A stretch of DNA of 40,749 bases, taken from assembly GCA_964397015.1 (NCBI GenBank), contig CAYNHL010000018.1, positions 1 through 40,749 on the forward strand. The letters run 5' to 3'. This DNA is from MADRE2 sp964397015 (GTDB lineage Bacteria > Desulfobacterota > Desulfobacteria > Desulfobacterales > Desulfobacteraceae). The notes beneath the pieces are model-generated. The model saw only the letters and a list, made by a program, of their open reading frames with translations, was not told the DNA's origin and did no database searches. How positions within the stretch are numbered: the first letter of the stretch is position 1; every line of letters starts with the position of its first letter. Below are positions 32,231 to 40,282 of the stretch, in pieces. Position numbers and translations under genes: made by a program.

Positions 32231-32265
32231 TTTTGCCTCCTGGTCTGCGGTATATTTTACGAATC

Positions 32266-32294
32266 TTGCTTTATTTAAACCACTGTTCTATAAA
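32266..32294 (+). promoter_or_regulatory. Probable promoter of the HD-hydrolase/motAB operon
   Basis: TTGCTT (32266-32271), 17 bp, TATAAA (32289-32294), 38 bp before the ATG at 32333. It interleaves with the opposing promoter at 32273-32301. Confidence 0.55.
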
Positions 32295-32301
32295 AAGTCA
32301 A
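32273..32301 (-). promoter_or_regulatory. Probable promoter of the LysM gene
   Basis: On the minus strand, TTGACT (32301-32296), 17 bp, TTAAAT (32278-32273), 42 bp before the ATG at 32230. It overlaps almost completely the promoter of the divergent operon, so the two may exclude each other. Confidence 0.5.
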
Positions 32302-32332
32302 GAAATGTTCGTAATAATTTAATCGGAGAACA

Positions 32333-32890
32333 ATGAAAATGAAGCGAATTGCGGATTTGCTGTTTGAAGTGAAAATGCTCAAGGAGATCAATCGGTCCGG
32401 GTATGCCTTCCTGGGTTCCGGACGGGAAAGCGTTGCCGAACATTCGTTTATGACAGCATTTATCTGTTTTATGATTTCCAGGATGGAGCCTTCCACCGAC
32501 GGCGAAAAAATGATCAGCATGGCATTGCTCCATGACCTTCCCGAAGCACGAACCGGGGATTTTAACTATGTCCAGAAAAAATATGTCGATGTTAAGGAAA
32601 ATAAGGCAATATCCGATTTGATAAATGGGCTGGCATTTGATAATAGAATAAAAGATCTCATGACAGAATTCAATAAAGGGGAGACGATTGAAGCGCAGCT
32701 GGTCCGTGATGCCGACCAGTTGTCCTTTATCCTGGAATTGAAGCAGCTTCAGGACACAGGGGCCAGGGGTCCTGAAAAATGGCTGCCGGTGGTGGTCCGC
32801 AGGCTGAAAACCGGGACCGGCAGAAAACTGGCAGACGATATACTGTCTGCAAGCTGGGATGACTGGTGGCTCGATGGTTACACGGAATGA
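32333..32890 (+). CDS. HD-domain hydrolase (YfbR/HDDC2-like 5'-deoxynucleotidase family)
   Basis: 185-residue cytoplasmic metal-dependent phosphohydrolase. The HD residues are in place: His37 in AEHSFMTAF, His67-Asp68 in LLHDLPEARTGD, and a later Asp in RDADQLSFI. The family members remove phosphate from deoxynucleoside monophosphates; substrate is not certain here. GGAGAACA precedes the ATG at 32333. It starts the operon that continues with the degenerate HD-GYP protein (overlapping) and motAB. A link between nucleotide metabolism and motility is not expected, so it may simply share the promoter. Confidence 0.88.
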   Translation: MKMKRIADLLFEVKMLKEINRSGYAFLGSGRESVAEHSFMTAFICFMISRMEPSTDGEKMISMALLHDLPEARTGDFNYVQKKYVDVKENKAISDLINGLAFDNRIKDLMTEFNKGETIEAQLVRDADQLSFILELKQLQDTGARGPEKWLPVVVRRLKTGTGRKLADDILSASWDDWWLDGYTE

Positions 32891-34277
32891 TGACAATACA
32901 TCGGCACAAGGGGCACAAACTTTGACAGACACGACAATGCCGGAAGAAAAAGTATCGATGCTTTTTGCCGGCGACTCGCCTTTGGAAGAGTACCTGGAGC
33001 AATTTGATGCATCACCGGATTGGGCGGTTCATCCGGCTTCGGACCTCGATACGGTATTTGAAAGGGCAAAACAGCTCAACCCTGACCTTGTAATGCTGGT
33101 ATTTTACAAAACACCGCTGGAAGACATCGCGGACCTGGTGTCTGCAAACCGCAAGCTGAAAAAAGGACGTCCCTTTGTGCTTTTTATAACGCTTGCCGAC
33201 GATCCAGGAGCGGATCGATACCGCCTGCTTCTTGAATCCGGATGTGATGACATCTTCATTCATCCGGTCTGTGCAGACAGGATCCGGCACCGGGCCCGGG
33301 TGCATATTAGGAAAAATGATCTTTTGATCCAGTGCCGGTTCGAACATCGCAGGGCCGCTGAGGCTGATACGAGACTGTCCTGGATGAAAAAAGAGCTTAA
33401 CAGCCTGAAAAAAAACCTGTATGACGAGAAAGATGCCCTTAACAGCGCCTTGAAACAGATCGGCCAGATGACAAAGGAAAGAAACCGCCTGAGAAAGGAT
33501 CTTACGGCAGTGAAGCAGAAATACCAGCAGACTGTCACTGGGATCAGGGAAATCCTGGGCCGGATGATCTCGTCACGTGTGGAAACAAACAGGGGGCATG
33601 CCGAAAGGGTTGCAAAAATCTGTGATTTTGTGGCACAGTCCCTTGACGTGCCGGACAAGGACAGGCGTTCTCTCGCGACTGCCGCCAGGCTCCATGAGGC
33701 CGGCCTGCTGCTTGTTCCAGGGACTGTCCGGAGTGATGATCCGGATAATCTGTCTTTGCTGGAAAAGGACCTGCTGCTCCAGTCACCTGTAAAGGGGGCA
33801 CAGCTTCTCGAACAGTGTCCCGGTTACAGTTCGGTGGCGGACATTATCCGGTACATGAATGAAAATGTGGATGGCAGCGGTGTACCCGAAGGACTGAAAA
33901 AGAAAATGATCCCCTTGCTGTCCAGGATACTGGCAGGTGCGGACATGCTGGACTCTCTCCTTGACACACTGTCGTCGCCTGGTCAGGATGAAGTCATGCA
34001 CCAGCTGGAACAAAGTGCCGGCCAGAGGCTCGATCCCGTGATCGTCAACTGTCTTGAAAAATACATAATCATGCATCAACAGGCGGATGACACGAGAACA
34101 AAAGGGGTGGGCATTTCGGAGCTCAAGCCGGGAATGTGCCTGGCTGCAGGACTTTTCACTTCGACCGGGACCAAACTTTTTTCAGTAAATACTTTGCTAA
34201 ATGAAGCGGCAATTGATAGAATTATCAGATACAACAGGGAATATCCCGTGGAAGAAACTGTTTACATAAAGGCATAA
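32874..34277 (+). CDS. Degenerate receiver / coiled-coil / HD-GYP-like protein
   Basis: 467-residue cytoplasmic protein with three parts: a receiver-like domain (about 25-145), a charged coiled coil (about 160-215) and an HD-GYP-like domain (about 225-400). Key residues are lost. The phospho-acceptor region reads PDLVMLVFYK where Asp is expected; the HD pair is HE (RLHEAGLLLV); the HHE motif is NEN and GYP is GVP (NENVDGSGVPEGL); the intervening His-Pro is Ser-Pro. It is therefore unlikely to be phosphorylated or to cleave c-di-GMP, but may sense or scaffold. The start is taken as ATG at 32874 with GGTGG upstream, overlapping the previous gene by 17 nt; ATG at 32859 is an alternative. motA follows after 1 nt, so a motility role is likely (inference). 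Confidence 0.85.
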   Translation: MVTRNDDNTSAQGAQTLTDTTMPEEKVSMLFAGDSPLEEYLEQFDASPDWAVHPASDLDTVFERAKQLNPDLVMLVFYKTPLEDIADLVSANRKLKKGRPFVLFITLADDPGADRYRLLLESGCDDIFIHPVCADRIRHRARVHIRKNDLLIQCRFEHRRAAEADTRLSWMKKELNSLKKNLYDEKDALNSALKQIGQMTKERNRLRKDLTAVKQKYQQTVTGIREILGRMISSRVETNRGHAERVAKICDFVAQSLDVPDKDRRSLATAARLHEAGLLLVPGTVRSDDPDNLSLLEKDLLLQSPVKGAQLLEQCPGYSSVADIIRYMNENVDGSGVPEGLKKKMIPLLSRILAGADMLDSLLDTLSSPGQDEVMHQLEQSAGQRLDPVIVNCLEKYIIMHQQADDTRTKGVGISELKPGMCLAAGLFTSTGTKLFSVNTLLNEAAIDRIIRYNREYPVEETVYIKA

Positions 34278-34278
34278 T

Positions 34279-35043
34279 ATGGATATATCCTCGATTATCG
34301 GTGTTATTTCAGGTATTGGGTTCGTGCTGGGTACCATACTGATCGGCAGCAGCCTGCTTGTATTTGTCAATGTTCCCTCGGTAATTATCGTTGTGGGCGG
34401 TACCATTGCCGCTACAATGATCGCCTACCCGCTGTCGGATTTTCTGACCCTGTTCCGGGTGGTCACCAAGGTGTTCCGGTTCAAGATCGAATCTCCTGAA
34501 AATATTATTACCAACCTGGTGGAAATTTCAAACAAGGCCCGGAAGGGCGGCCTGCTTTCCATTGAAGGAGACATTCAAAATACCCCGGACCCCTACCTGG
34601 CCCAGGCCCTGCAGATGACGGTGGATGGTGTGAAAACCGTAGATATAGCGGCGATCATGCAAAAGCAGATGACGTTGACCAAGAAAAGCCTGGATGTAGG
34701 GGCCAACATGTTCTCGAGCATGGGAACATTCGCGCCCGCCTTTGGAATGACCGGCACCTTGATCGGTCTTGTCCAGATGCTTGCCAACCTTGACGACCCG
34801 TCTTCCATCGGTCCGAAAATGGCAGTTGCCATGATAACGACCTTTTACGGGGCAGTTATGGCCAACCTGTTTTTCATTCCCATGGCCAACAAACTTGCCG
34901 CCCGTAACGAAGAAGAGATTATCAACATGAATATGGTGTTCGAGGGTGTCATCTCCATCAGGGAGGGCGAACATCCGAAATTGATGGAGGACAAGCTCAG
35001 GATATATTTGACTGATACCAAGAAGAAAAAAGACGAATCATAA
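34279..35043 (+). CDS. motA: Flagellar motor stator protein MotA
   Basis: 254-residue inner-membrane stator subunit (MotA/PomA family) which, with MotB, couples ion flow to flagellar rotation. Four membrane segments are seen: two near the N-terminus (IGVISGIGFVLGTILIG, SVIIVVGGTIAATMIAYP) and two at about 150-205, with the conserved FAPAFGMTGTLIGLV carrying the functional prolines. A cytoplasmic loop rich in charged residues lies between. It starts 1 nt after the degenerate HD-GYP gene and 22 nt before motB. Length and sequence resemble the sodium-type PomA, but the ion cannot be assigned with certainty. Confidence 0.95.
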   Translation: MDISSIIGVISGIGFVLGTILIGSSLLVFVNVPSVIIVVGGTIAATMIAYPLSDFLTLFRVVTKVFRFKIESPENIITNLVEISNKARKGGLLSIEGDIQNTPDPYLAQALQMTVDGVKTVDIAAIMQKQMTLTKKSLDVGANMFSSMGTFAPAFGMTGTLIGLVQMLANLDDPSSIGPKMAVAMITTFYGAVMANLFFIPMANKLAARNEEEIINMNMVFEGVISIREGEHPKLMEDKLRIYLTDTKKKKDES

Positions 35044-35065
35044 CTTATTGAAAAGATAACATGCC

Positions 35066-35887
35066 ATGGCAGATGAAGAAACCAGCGCAGACGAGACCCT
35101 GAGACTGGCACCGGATGAAGACGGGGACGACAATAAGGATTCCAGCAGGGGAATGGCCCCGGGATGGATGGCCACGTTTGCGGACATGATGACCCTGCTG
35201 CTTTGTTTTTTCGTATTGCTGTTCGCCATGAGCACCACCCAGCAGGAAACCTACAAGGAGCTTGTCCAGTCTTTGCGCAGCGCCCTGGGGGCGCAGACCG
35301 TGCCCGAGGCCGGAACCCGGGAAGGCTTGACCATGCGTGCCGTTCCTTCAGAGGAGCCCTCCGAGAACCAGGCTATTGACGAGCTGGGCGGCATGATTGA
35401 AAAGGAAATGGAAGAAATTGTCAGTGAAATCAGGGAACTGGTGCTTTTCAACAAGCTGGGCGGAGAGGTCAGTGTGGTCAAATCAGAAGCAGGAGTGGTC
35501 ATTACCATGTCGGACCTGCTTTTGTTCGAGCCCGGCGGGGCCACGTTGTCTGAAAAAGGCCGGGATATCCTGGCAAAAGTTTCCGACGTCATTTCAAAGC
35601 TGGCCTACCAGGTCAAAATCAAGGGGCATACCGATAATTCGCCCATTTCAACTGAAAAGTATCCGTCCAACTGGGAACTGAGCAGTGCGAGGGCCAGCAC
35701 CGTCGTCAGGATACTGGTGTCCGAGGGAGTGAACCCAAAATATGTTTCAGCCGAAGGATATGCCCATTATCAGCCGATTGCCACCAATGACACGGCGGAG
35801 GGGCGCAGGCGGAACCGAAGGGTTGAAATCGTGTATGAACGGGATTCCATTGCCAGGGAATTTGCCGACATGGACAGTGAAAGATAG
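35066..35887 (+). CDS. motB: Flagellar motor protein MotB (OmpA-like domain)
   Basis: 273-residue stator subunit. One membrane helix (about 33-55) carries the ion-binding Asp40 in WMATFADMMTLLLCFFV, as in MotB Asp32 of E. coli. A periplasmic linker follows, then the OmpA-type peptidoglycan-binding domain (about 145-262) with KIKGHTDNSPI, NWELSSARASTVVR and GRRRNRRVEIV. It anchors the stator to the cell wall. The N-terminus is acidic. The ribosome site before the ATG at 35066 is poor. Its stop is 1 nt from the stop of the convergent ykgJ-like gene. Confidence 0.95.
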   Translation: MADEETSADETLRLAPDEDGDDNKDSSRGMAPGWMATFADMMTLLLCFFVLLFAMSTTQQETYKELVQSLRSALGAQTVPEAGTREGLTMRAVPSEEPSENQAIDELGGMIEKEMEEIVSEIRELVLFNKLGGEVSVVKSEAGVVITMSDLLLFEPGGATLSEKGRDILAKVSDVISKLAYQVKIKGHTDNSPISTEKYPSNWELSSARASTVVRILVSEGVNPKYVSAEGYAHYQPIATNDTAEGRRRNRRVEIVYERDSIAREFADMDSER

Positions 35888-35888
35888 T

Positions 35889-36302
35889 TTATCCAGTATT
35901 TTTTTTCAATTCTTCCAGGACAATCCGGGTCAAATCGGCATGGGAAACGTTTTGGACCATACCGGGACAGGAGCCGGCCATTATGTTCCAGTTTTCCGGG
36001 TGGGCGGCAACGGCCCGGATAAAGGGCCATGCCCTGCACATCTTTGGTTTTACCGGGTGAATGGTGCATTGGGCTTCAGGATCAAAAAACAGGCAGGTGC
36101 CGTCATGTTTCTGTGCAAGTACCTGCCGGGACCCTGACGGAACACAGCAGTCCCTGATAAAGGCATCCCTGGTCCTGCCCACAAAGGCTGCAATCCTGAC
36201 GATATCTGCCTCGTTTATATACGTACCGCCAAATCCAATGCAGCAGGCACCGCAAAGACGGCAGGTAAAAATGTCGTTTCCTTTCAGTTCATCAGCAGCC
36301 AT
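35889..36302 (-). CDS. YkgJ-type cysteine cluster protein
   Basis: 137-residue small protein of the zinc/iron-chelating CxxCxxCC family: CRLCGACCIGFGG at the N-terminus, then CTIHPVKPKMCRAWPF and a further Cys near GSCPGM. The family is proposed to bind a metal or Fe-S cluster; activity is unknown. The ATG at 36302 overlaps the recR stop by 11 nt, so it belongs to the dnaX-ybaB-recR unit as its last gene. Confidence 0.85.
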   Translation of the reverse strand: MAADELKGNDIFTCRLCGACCIGFGGTYINEADIVRIAAFVGRTRDAFIRDCCVPSGSRQVLAQKHDGTCLFFDPEAQCTIHPVKPKMCRAWPFIRAVAAHPENWNIMAGSCPGMVQNVSHADLTRIVLEELKKNTG

Positions 36303-36891
36303 ACCTTTTTTCCATCGCTTTTTGAAGGGTCAGCTGGTCTATGTACTGCAGGTCTCCTCCCATGGGAATTCCAGAGGCGATTCTCGTGATGTTCACAGAC
36401 AGAGGTTTCAATCGTTCCATCAGGTATGCCGCAGTGGCTTCGCCTTCTACATTGGTGCCGGTCGCTATGATGATTTCGTCTATCTGCCTTGTTTGGACCT
36501 TTTCGACAAGCTCCCTGACCCGTATGTCATCCGGGCCGATGCCGTCAATCGGAGAAAGGGCGCTTCCAAGAATGTGGTACACGCCTTTATATGCATGGGT
36601 CTTTTCAATGGCGGCCATGTCAGAAGGAGTTTCCACCACGCAGACAACCGTGCTGTCCCTTGACTGATCTGCACATATCTTGCAAATGGACCTGTCGGTC
36701 AATGAAAAACAGTCAGGGCAAAGCCTCACTTTTTTTTTAAGCTCCAGGATACTTCCGGCCAGAGCTTCCGCCTCCGCGTCAGAGGCATGGAGCAGGTGCA
36801 GTGCAAGACGTTCGCCGGTTTTTTTTCCGATTCCCGGCAATCTGGACAGGCAGTCAATCAGCTTGAGTATGGATTCAGGATAATGGCTCAA
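36292..36891 (-). CDS. recR: Recombination protein RecR
   Basis: 199-residue DNA-binding protein that acts with RecO and RecF to load RecA at gaps. It shows the helix-hairpin-helix region (LSRLPGIGKKTGERLALHLL), the zinc finger CPDCFSLTDRSICKIC, the Toprim domain (CVVETPSDMAAIEKT) and the C-terminal GEATAAYLMERLKP. The start is a TTG at 36891, which gives the family's usual N-terminus; no ATG lies at a fitting place. It follows ybaB by 10 nt. Confidence 0.95.
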   Translation of the reverse strand: MSHYPESILKLIDCLSRLPGIGKKTGERLALHLLHASDAEAEALAGSILELKKKVRLCPDCFSLTDRSICKICADQSRDSTVVCVVETPSDMAAIEKTHAYKGVYHILGSALSPIDGIGPDDIRVRELVEKVQTRQIDEIIIATGTNVEGEATAAYLMERLKPLSVNITRIASGIPMGGDLQYIDQLTLQKAMEKRYGC

Positions 36892-36901
36892 TTTGTGGCT
36901 T

Positions 36902-37216
36902 CTACATGCCCATCCCCGGCAGTTTCATTCCGCCGGTCAGTTTGTTCATCTCGGTGGACACCATTTCCTGGGATTTTTTCAATGCATCGTTGACCGCCGC
37001 AAGGATGAGATCCTGCAGCATCTCAATATCTTCTGGGTCCACAACTTCCTTTTCAAGTTCAATGGATTCGATTTTCTGGGCGCCGTTGGCCACCACCTTG
37101 ACCATTCCGCCGCCGGCAGTGGCTTCTATTGTCTGGGATGCCAGTTCCTCCTGGGCCTTGAGCATTTTTTGCTGCAGTTTCTGTGCCTGTTTCATCATCT
37201 GTGTCATATTCTGCAT
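36902..37216 (-). CDS. YbaB/EbfC family nucleoid-associated protein
   Basis: 104-residue DNA-binding protein found between dnaX and recR in most bacteria. The N-terminal coiled region (MTQMMKQAQKLQQKMLKAQEE region) and the central TAGGGMVKVVANGAQKI with the Met-rich, Gly-rich C-terminus (GGMKLPGMGM) fit the family. AAGGAG precedes the ATG at 37216, and the gap to dnaX is 16 nt. Confidence 0.94.
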   Translation of the reverse strand: MQNMTQMMKQAQKLQQKMLKAQEELASQTIEATAGGGMVKVVANGAQKIESIELEKEVVDPEDIEMLQDLILAAVNDALKKSQEMVSTEMNKLTGGMKLPGMGM

Positions 37217-37232
37217 GGTTTGTCACTCCTTT

Positions 37233-38963
37233 TCAGGTTATGTTTATAATCTTGCCGTTAAAGGTTTCCATCACTTTTGTCACAAAAGGATGGTTCAAAG
37301 CAGCCTGTTTCTTTTTTGCATCCATGACCCTTTCCGGAGGACGGGATGAATCCGGTGCCTGCCCGGCCTGAATTTTAACGGTCATGGGTTTGTTGAAAAA
37401 GGACTGGCTCATGGCATCGAGCTCATTTTTTTTTGTTTTCAGCCGGGATTGATCGAATCTCGAACAGTTTGCCAGTTCAACAACGATCTGCCCGCCTTCT
37501 GTCTCTTTCAAAGTCCCCTTGGACAAAAGGGCGGATATGAAAGGCATGGGTGTTTCTATGTGCTTGAGAAAATCGGCCCACCGTTCACCGGTTACACCGC
37601 CTGTACCCGTTACGGCTTCAGGTTCGGCAGCTGATTCCGGCTGTTCTTGTTCAGTCGGCCTTGACAGCGGTGTTATCGAGGATACAGGTATCGAGGCCTG
37701 TTTTTCCATGGTATCTTCTATAGAAGGATCTTTGGAGGACAGATCCTGCTGCAAAAGAGTTTTGGCCTCCTGTCCATCGACATGACCGTCAAAGGGGCAG
37801 GAGGGGAATTTATTCTCGATGTGCCGGGACAGGATGTCGAGTTTCTGGATGATGCTGTCAAGCTGGGCGCCCGGGTTCAGTGTCAGGAGCCTGAGCAGTG
37901 AAACTTCGACAGCTGTCTTTGTATGAGCGGCCCGGCGGACCGTTTCCTCTTCTTCAATAAGAATCTGCAGCAGGGCATTGAGGTGTGCACCTGAAACAGC
38001 GGAGATCTGTTCGGCAGCTTGAGAGCGGATTGTTTCCGGAAGTTTTACCGCAGTTGTTTTGGTGCCGCACAGTTTCAATACGGCCAGGTGTCGCAGGTGT
38101 GTCATGATGCCGGTATAGAAGCGCTTGAGATCCATCCCAGAATCGTGTGCACTGTCGATGATATCAATGAGAGCGGCTCCGTCAGCATCCAAAATCGCTT
38201 TGGACAATGACATCAGGATCATCTGGTCCATGATGCCCAGATGATGCAGCACATCTTCATGGGTGATGGTGTTTTCCGGGGTGATGGAGAGTATGCGGTC
38301 CAGAAGGCTCAAGGCATCCCGGATAGACCCGTCCGCTTCAATGGCAATGGTATCGCAGCTTTCTTTTAAGATAGAAAACCCTTCTTTTTCACACAATGCA
38401 GAGAGGTGGCTGGAAATCAGGTCGAACTGCACACGGGAAAGATCATGGCGCTGGCACCGGGACAGTATGGTTGCGGGTATTTTGTGCACCTCGGTGGTGG
38501 CGAACATGAACAGCACGTGCTCCGGGGGCTCTTCCAGTGTCTTGAGCAGGGCGTTGAAGGCTGCGGTGGACAGCATGTGCACTTCATCTATAATGTAAAT
38601 TTTATAACGGGCCGATGCGGGTTTGTAAACCACGTTTTCCCTGAGTTCCCGGATCTGGTCAACGCTGTTGTTGGAGGCGCCGTCGATCTCAAACACATCT
38701 GAGGCATGGCCATGGGTGATATCCAGGCAGACCGGGCATTCATTGCATGGGTCCGGGGAAGGGCCTGACCGGCAGTTCATTGCCTTGGCCAGAACTCGGG
38801 CGATTGTTGTCTTACCGGTTCCCCTGGGGCCGGCAAACAAGATCGCATGAGCGACACGATTTTTGACCAGCGCGTTCTTCAACGTGTCGGTGACATGCGC
38901 CTGGCCTATCACTTCATCAAATGACTGGGGCCGGTATTTAAGGGCTAGAACTTGATATGACAT
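37233..38963 (-). CDS. dnaX: DNA polymerase III subunits gamma/tau (DnaX)
   Basis: 576-residue AAA+ clamp-loader ATPase. It shows Walker A FAGPRGTGKTTIARVLA, the zinc module ending CNECPVCLDI, Walker B IYIIDEVHML and the SRC motif ILSRCQRHDL. The middle and C-terminal parts (linker rich in Ser, Pro and Glu, then a small folded end) would be tau-specific. Start is the ATG at 38963, the normal family N-terminus (SYQVLALKYRPQSFDEVIG); an upstream in-frame extension runs through tRNA-Ser and is not real. At codons 510-513 the mRNA carries a run of nine A, after which both other frames reach a stop at once or within five codons, so a short gamma form of about 513 residues is possible. It follows tRNA-Ser by 18 nt and leads ybaB, recR and ykgJ. 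Confidence 0.96.
   Translation of the reverse strand: MSYQVLALKYRPQSFDEVIGQAHVTDTLKNALVKNRVAHAILFAGPRGTGKTTIARVLAKAMNCRSGPSPDPCNECPVCLDITHGHASDVFEIDGASNNSVDQIRELRENVVYKPASARYKIYIIDEVHMLSTAAFNALLKTLEEPPEHVLFMFATTEVHKIPATILSRCQRHDLSRVQFDLISSHLSALCEKEGFSILKESCDTIAIEADGSIRDALSLLDRILSITPENTITHEDVLHHLGIMDQMILMSLSKAILDADGAALIDIIDSAHDSGMDLKRFYTGIMTHLRHLAVLKLCGTKTTAVKLPETIRSQAAEQISAVSGAHLNALLQILIEEEETVRRAAHTKTAVEVSLLRLLTLNPGAQLDSIIQKLDILSRHIENKFPSCPFDGHVDGQEAKTLLQQDLSSKDPSIEDTMEKQASIPVSSITPLSRPTEQEQPESAAEPEAVTGTGGVTGERWADFLKHIETPMPFISALLSKGTLKETEGGQIVVELANCSRFDQSRLKTKKNELDAMSQSFFNKPMTVKIQAGQAPDSSRPPERVMDAKKKQAALNHPFVTKVMETFNGKIINIT
37423..37436 (-). other. Candidate dnaX slippage site (A9 then TGA)
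   Basis: On the coding strand, ACA is followed by eight more A and then TGAG: the A run is at 37434-37426 (nine A). In the zero frame it reads Thr-Lys-Lys-Asn-Glu. A shift to the -1 frame gives AAA then TGA at once; a shift to +1 gives a TGA after five further codons. Nine-A slippage in dnaX is known from Thermus thermophilus, and ribosomal frameshifting on A AAA AAG from E. coli. Confidence 0.5.
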
Positions 38964-38981
38964 GTCTTGGGGCGTGACCAG

Positions 38982-39073
<92 letters not shown>

Positions 39074-39096
39074 TCTTTATTTTTTAAATCCTTGGC

Positions 39097-39125
39097 AAAA
39101 TAGTATCTTTTTGATCCGGTGTCAA
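39097..39125 (-). promoter_or_regulatory. Promoter of tRNA-Ser and probably dnaX operon
   Basis: On the minus strand, a consensus TTGACA (39125-39120), a 17-bp spacer and TATTTT (39102-39097), about 25 bp before the tRNA. No other promoter is visible in the 18 nt before dnaX. Confidence 0.7.
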
Positions 39126-39142
39126 GGTTTGCCGTATTATTT

Positions 39143-39823
39143 TTACCCGTTTTCGACAAAGACAGGGGCAAGGACCCGGCAATCACACTGTCCGTTTTTT
39201 ACTGCCGTCACCAGTATCCGTTTGGCAGGCCGGTGTAATTCGGTATGAACAAAGCAAAGGGTTTCAGGGTAGAGCCTGCAGGCCTCCAGGCATGCAAGCA
39301 GTTCGGTTTTCCGGCCGGCCGGATAGACCAGGTGCAGTTTTCCTCCGGTACGAAGCAGGCGCCGGCTGGTACAGCAAAGATCTTCAAGTGTCATGTGAAT
39401 TTCATGCCGGGCCGAGGCCCGGCCGTGATCAGGGTTCAATCGACCGCTGTCTTTTTTTATGTATGGCGGGTTGGAGACAATCAGGTCGACGGGCTGCCAG
39501 AGAACGGCAGGGTCAATGGTTCTTACGTCTTTGTGCAGTGCACGTACCTGCCCGTCCAGATGGTTTACCATTATATTGTGCCGTGCAGCATCGGCAAGAG
39601 ATTTTTGTATTTCTACGCCCATCACCCGCAGTTCTGGAAACCTGCGGGCCAGCAGCAGGGCAACAATACCGCAGCCCGTGCCTATATCCAGTGCAACCTG
39701 CCGGCCGTTTGCTTTCACGTGCCGGGCAAGCATGACAGCATCCATGGAAAACCGGTATCCGCCAGCCGGCTGAAAAACCATCAACCGGTCTTCCCGGCAG
39801 GCTTCAACCGTGTATTTTTCCAA
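39143..39823 (-). CDS. tRNA1(Val) (adenine37-N6)-methyltransferase-like protein (TrmN6/YfiC family)
   Basis: 226-residue SAM-dependent methyltransferase. It has the SAM-binding DIGTGCGIVALLLARR (about 46-61), VMGVEIQ, and the N6-adenine motif SNPPYIKKDSG, with N-terminal FQPAGGYRFSMDAVMLA typical of TrmN6. It would methylate A37 of tRNA-Val, though other N6-adenine or glutamine targets in this superfamily cannot be excluded. The start is TTG at 39823 with AAGG seven bases upstream, overlapping the end of the DciA-like gene by 20 nt. Confidence 0.85.
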   Translation of the reverse strand: MEKYTVEACREDRLMVFQPAGGYRFSMDAVMLARHVKANGRQVALDIGTGCGIVALLLARRFPELRVMGVEIQKSLADAARHNIMVNHLDGQVRALHKDVRTIDPAVLWQPVDLIVSNPPYIKKDSGRLNPDHGRASARHEIHMTLEDLCCTSRRLLRTGGKLHLVYPAGRKTELLACLEACRLYPETLCFVHTELHRPAKRILVTAVKNGQCDCRVLAPVFVENG

Positions 39824-40121
39824 TCTTGAACCTTAGTTTATTTACACGGGCAGGTGCGATTCTGTCGTTCAGGCCGGCCAGCATATCCTTTTCAAGAAAG
39901 GTCAGCTGGTGAATCCAGGCCGAGCTGGAAACATGGACTATCAGGACATTATCCCTGAAGGCATGGGGCTTTGCATTCTGGGCAACGGACACCCCGACGG
40001 CATCCTGCCAGACCTGCCATATTTTTGTCATATGGGTGTCTGTATCCGGCCTGAAATGCCTGAGCGCTTTGTCTATAATGCTGCCGATGTGAATCAGGTC
40101 ACTTTTCTTGTCGTTTTCCAG
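39804..40121 (-). CDS. DciA-like (DUF721) protein with probable CTG start
   Basis: Small protein of the DUF721/DciA family, members of which help load the replicative helicase at the origin. Reading from an ATG at 40031 gives only 75 residues and cuts the family domain, which begins about 25 residues earlier (IGSIIDKALRHFRPD, then MTKIWQVWQDAVG). The frame is open upstream without ATG, GTG or TTG, but a CTG at 40121-40119 has GAGGA (40133-40129) seven bases upstream and gives a 105-residue protein of normal length. I use that start. A perfect TATAAT box (40156-40151) lies about 30 bp before it. It overlaps the trmN6-like gene by 20 nt. Confidence 0.72.
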   Translation of the reverse strand: MENDKKSDLIHIGSIIDKALRHFRPDTDTHMTKIWQVWQDAVGVSVAQNAKPHAFRDNVLIVHVSSSAWIHQLTFLEKDMLAGLNDRIAPARVNKLRFKIGKIHG

Positions 40122-40128
40122 GGCAGGA

Positions 40129-40156
40129 TCCTCATTATTAAATTCACGGCATTATA
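40129..40156 (-). promoter_or_regulatory. -10 box and ribosome site deciding the DciA-like start
   Basis: TATAAT at 40156-40151 on the minus strand, with no clear -35 box, followed by GAGGA at 40133-40129, seven bases before a CTG codon. A short ATG-led frame that begins just inside this region stops after 13 codons and is not conserved-looking. Confidence 0.4.
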
Positions 40157-40212
40157 CAAAAATGTTTATTTTATCCGGGTTCGTTCAAAGAATCAACATG
40201 GAGCCCGCAAAA

Positions 40213-40267
40213 TTTTTACATGAGATAACCAACCCGGGCACGGGACCAGGGTTATCGCATGTAAAAA
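40213..40267. repeat. 18-bp inverted repeat upstream of the DciA-like gene
   Basis: TTTTTACATGAGATAACC (40213-40230) pairs with 40250-40267 with one mismatch; the 19-nt loop holds a small CCCG/CGGG hairpin. It can fold on either strand. The T and A runs flank the stem base, but the sequence is not a classical terminator. It forms part of the gene-free stretch 40122-40749. Confidence 0.65.
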
Positions 40268-40282
40268 ATCGATGCGGCGGTC

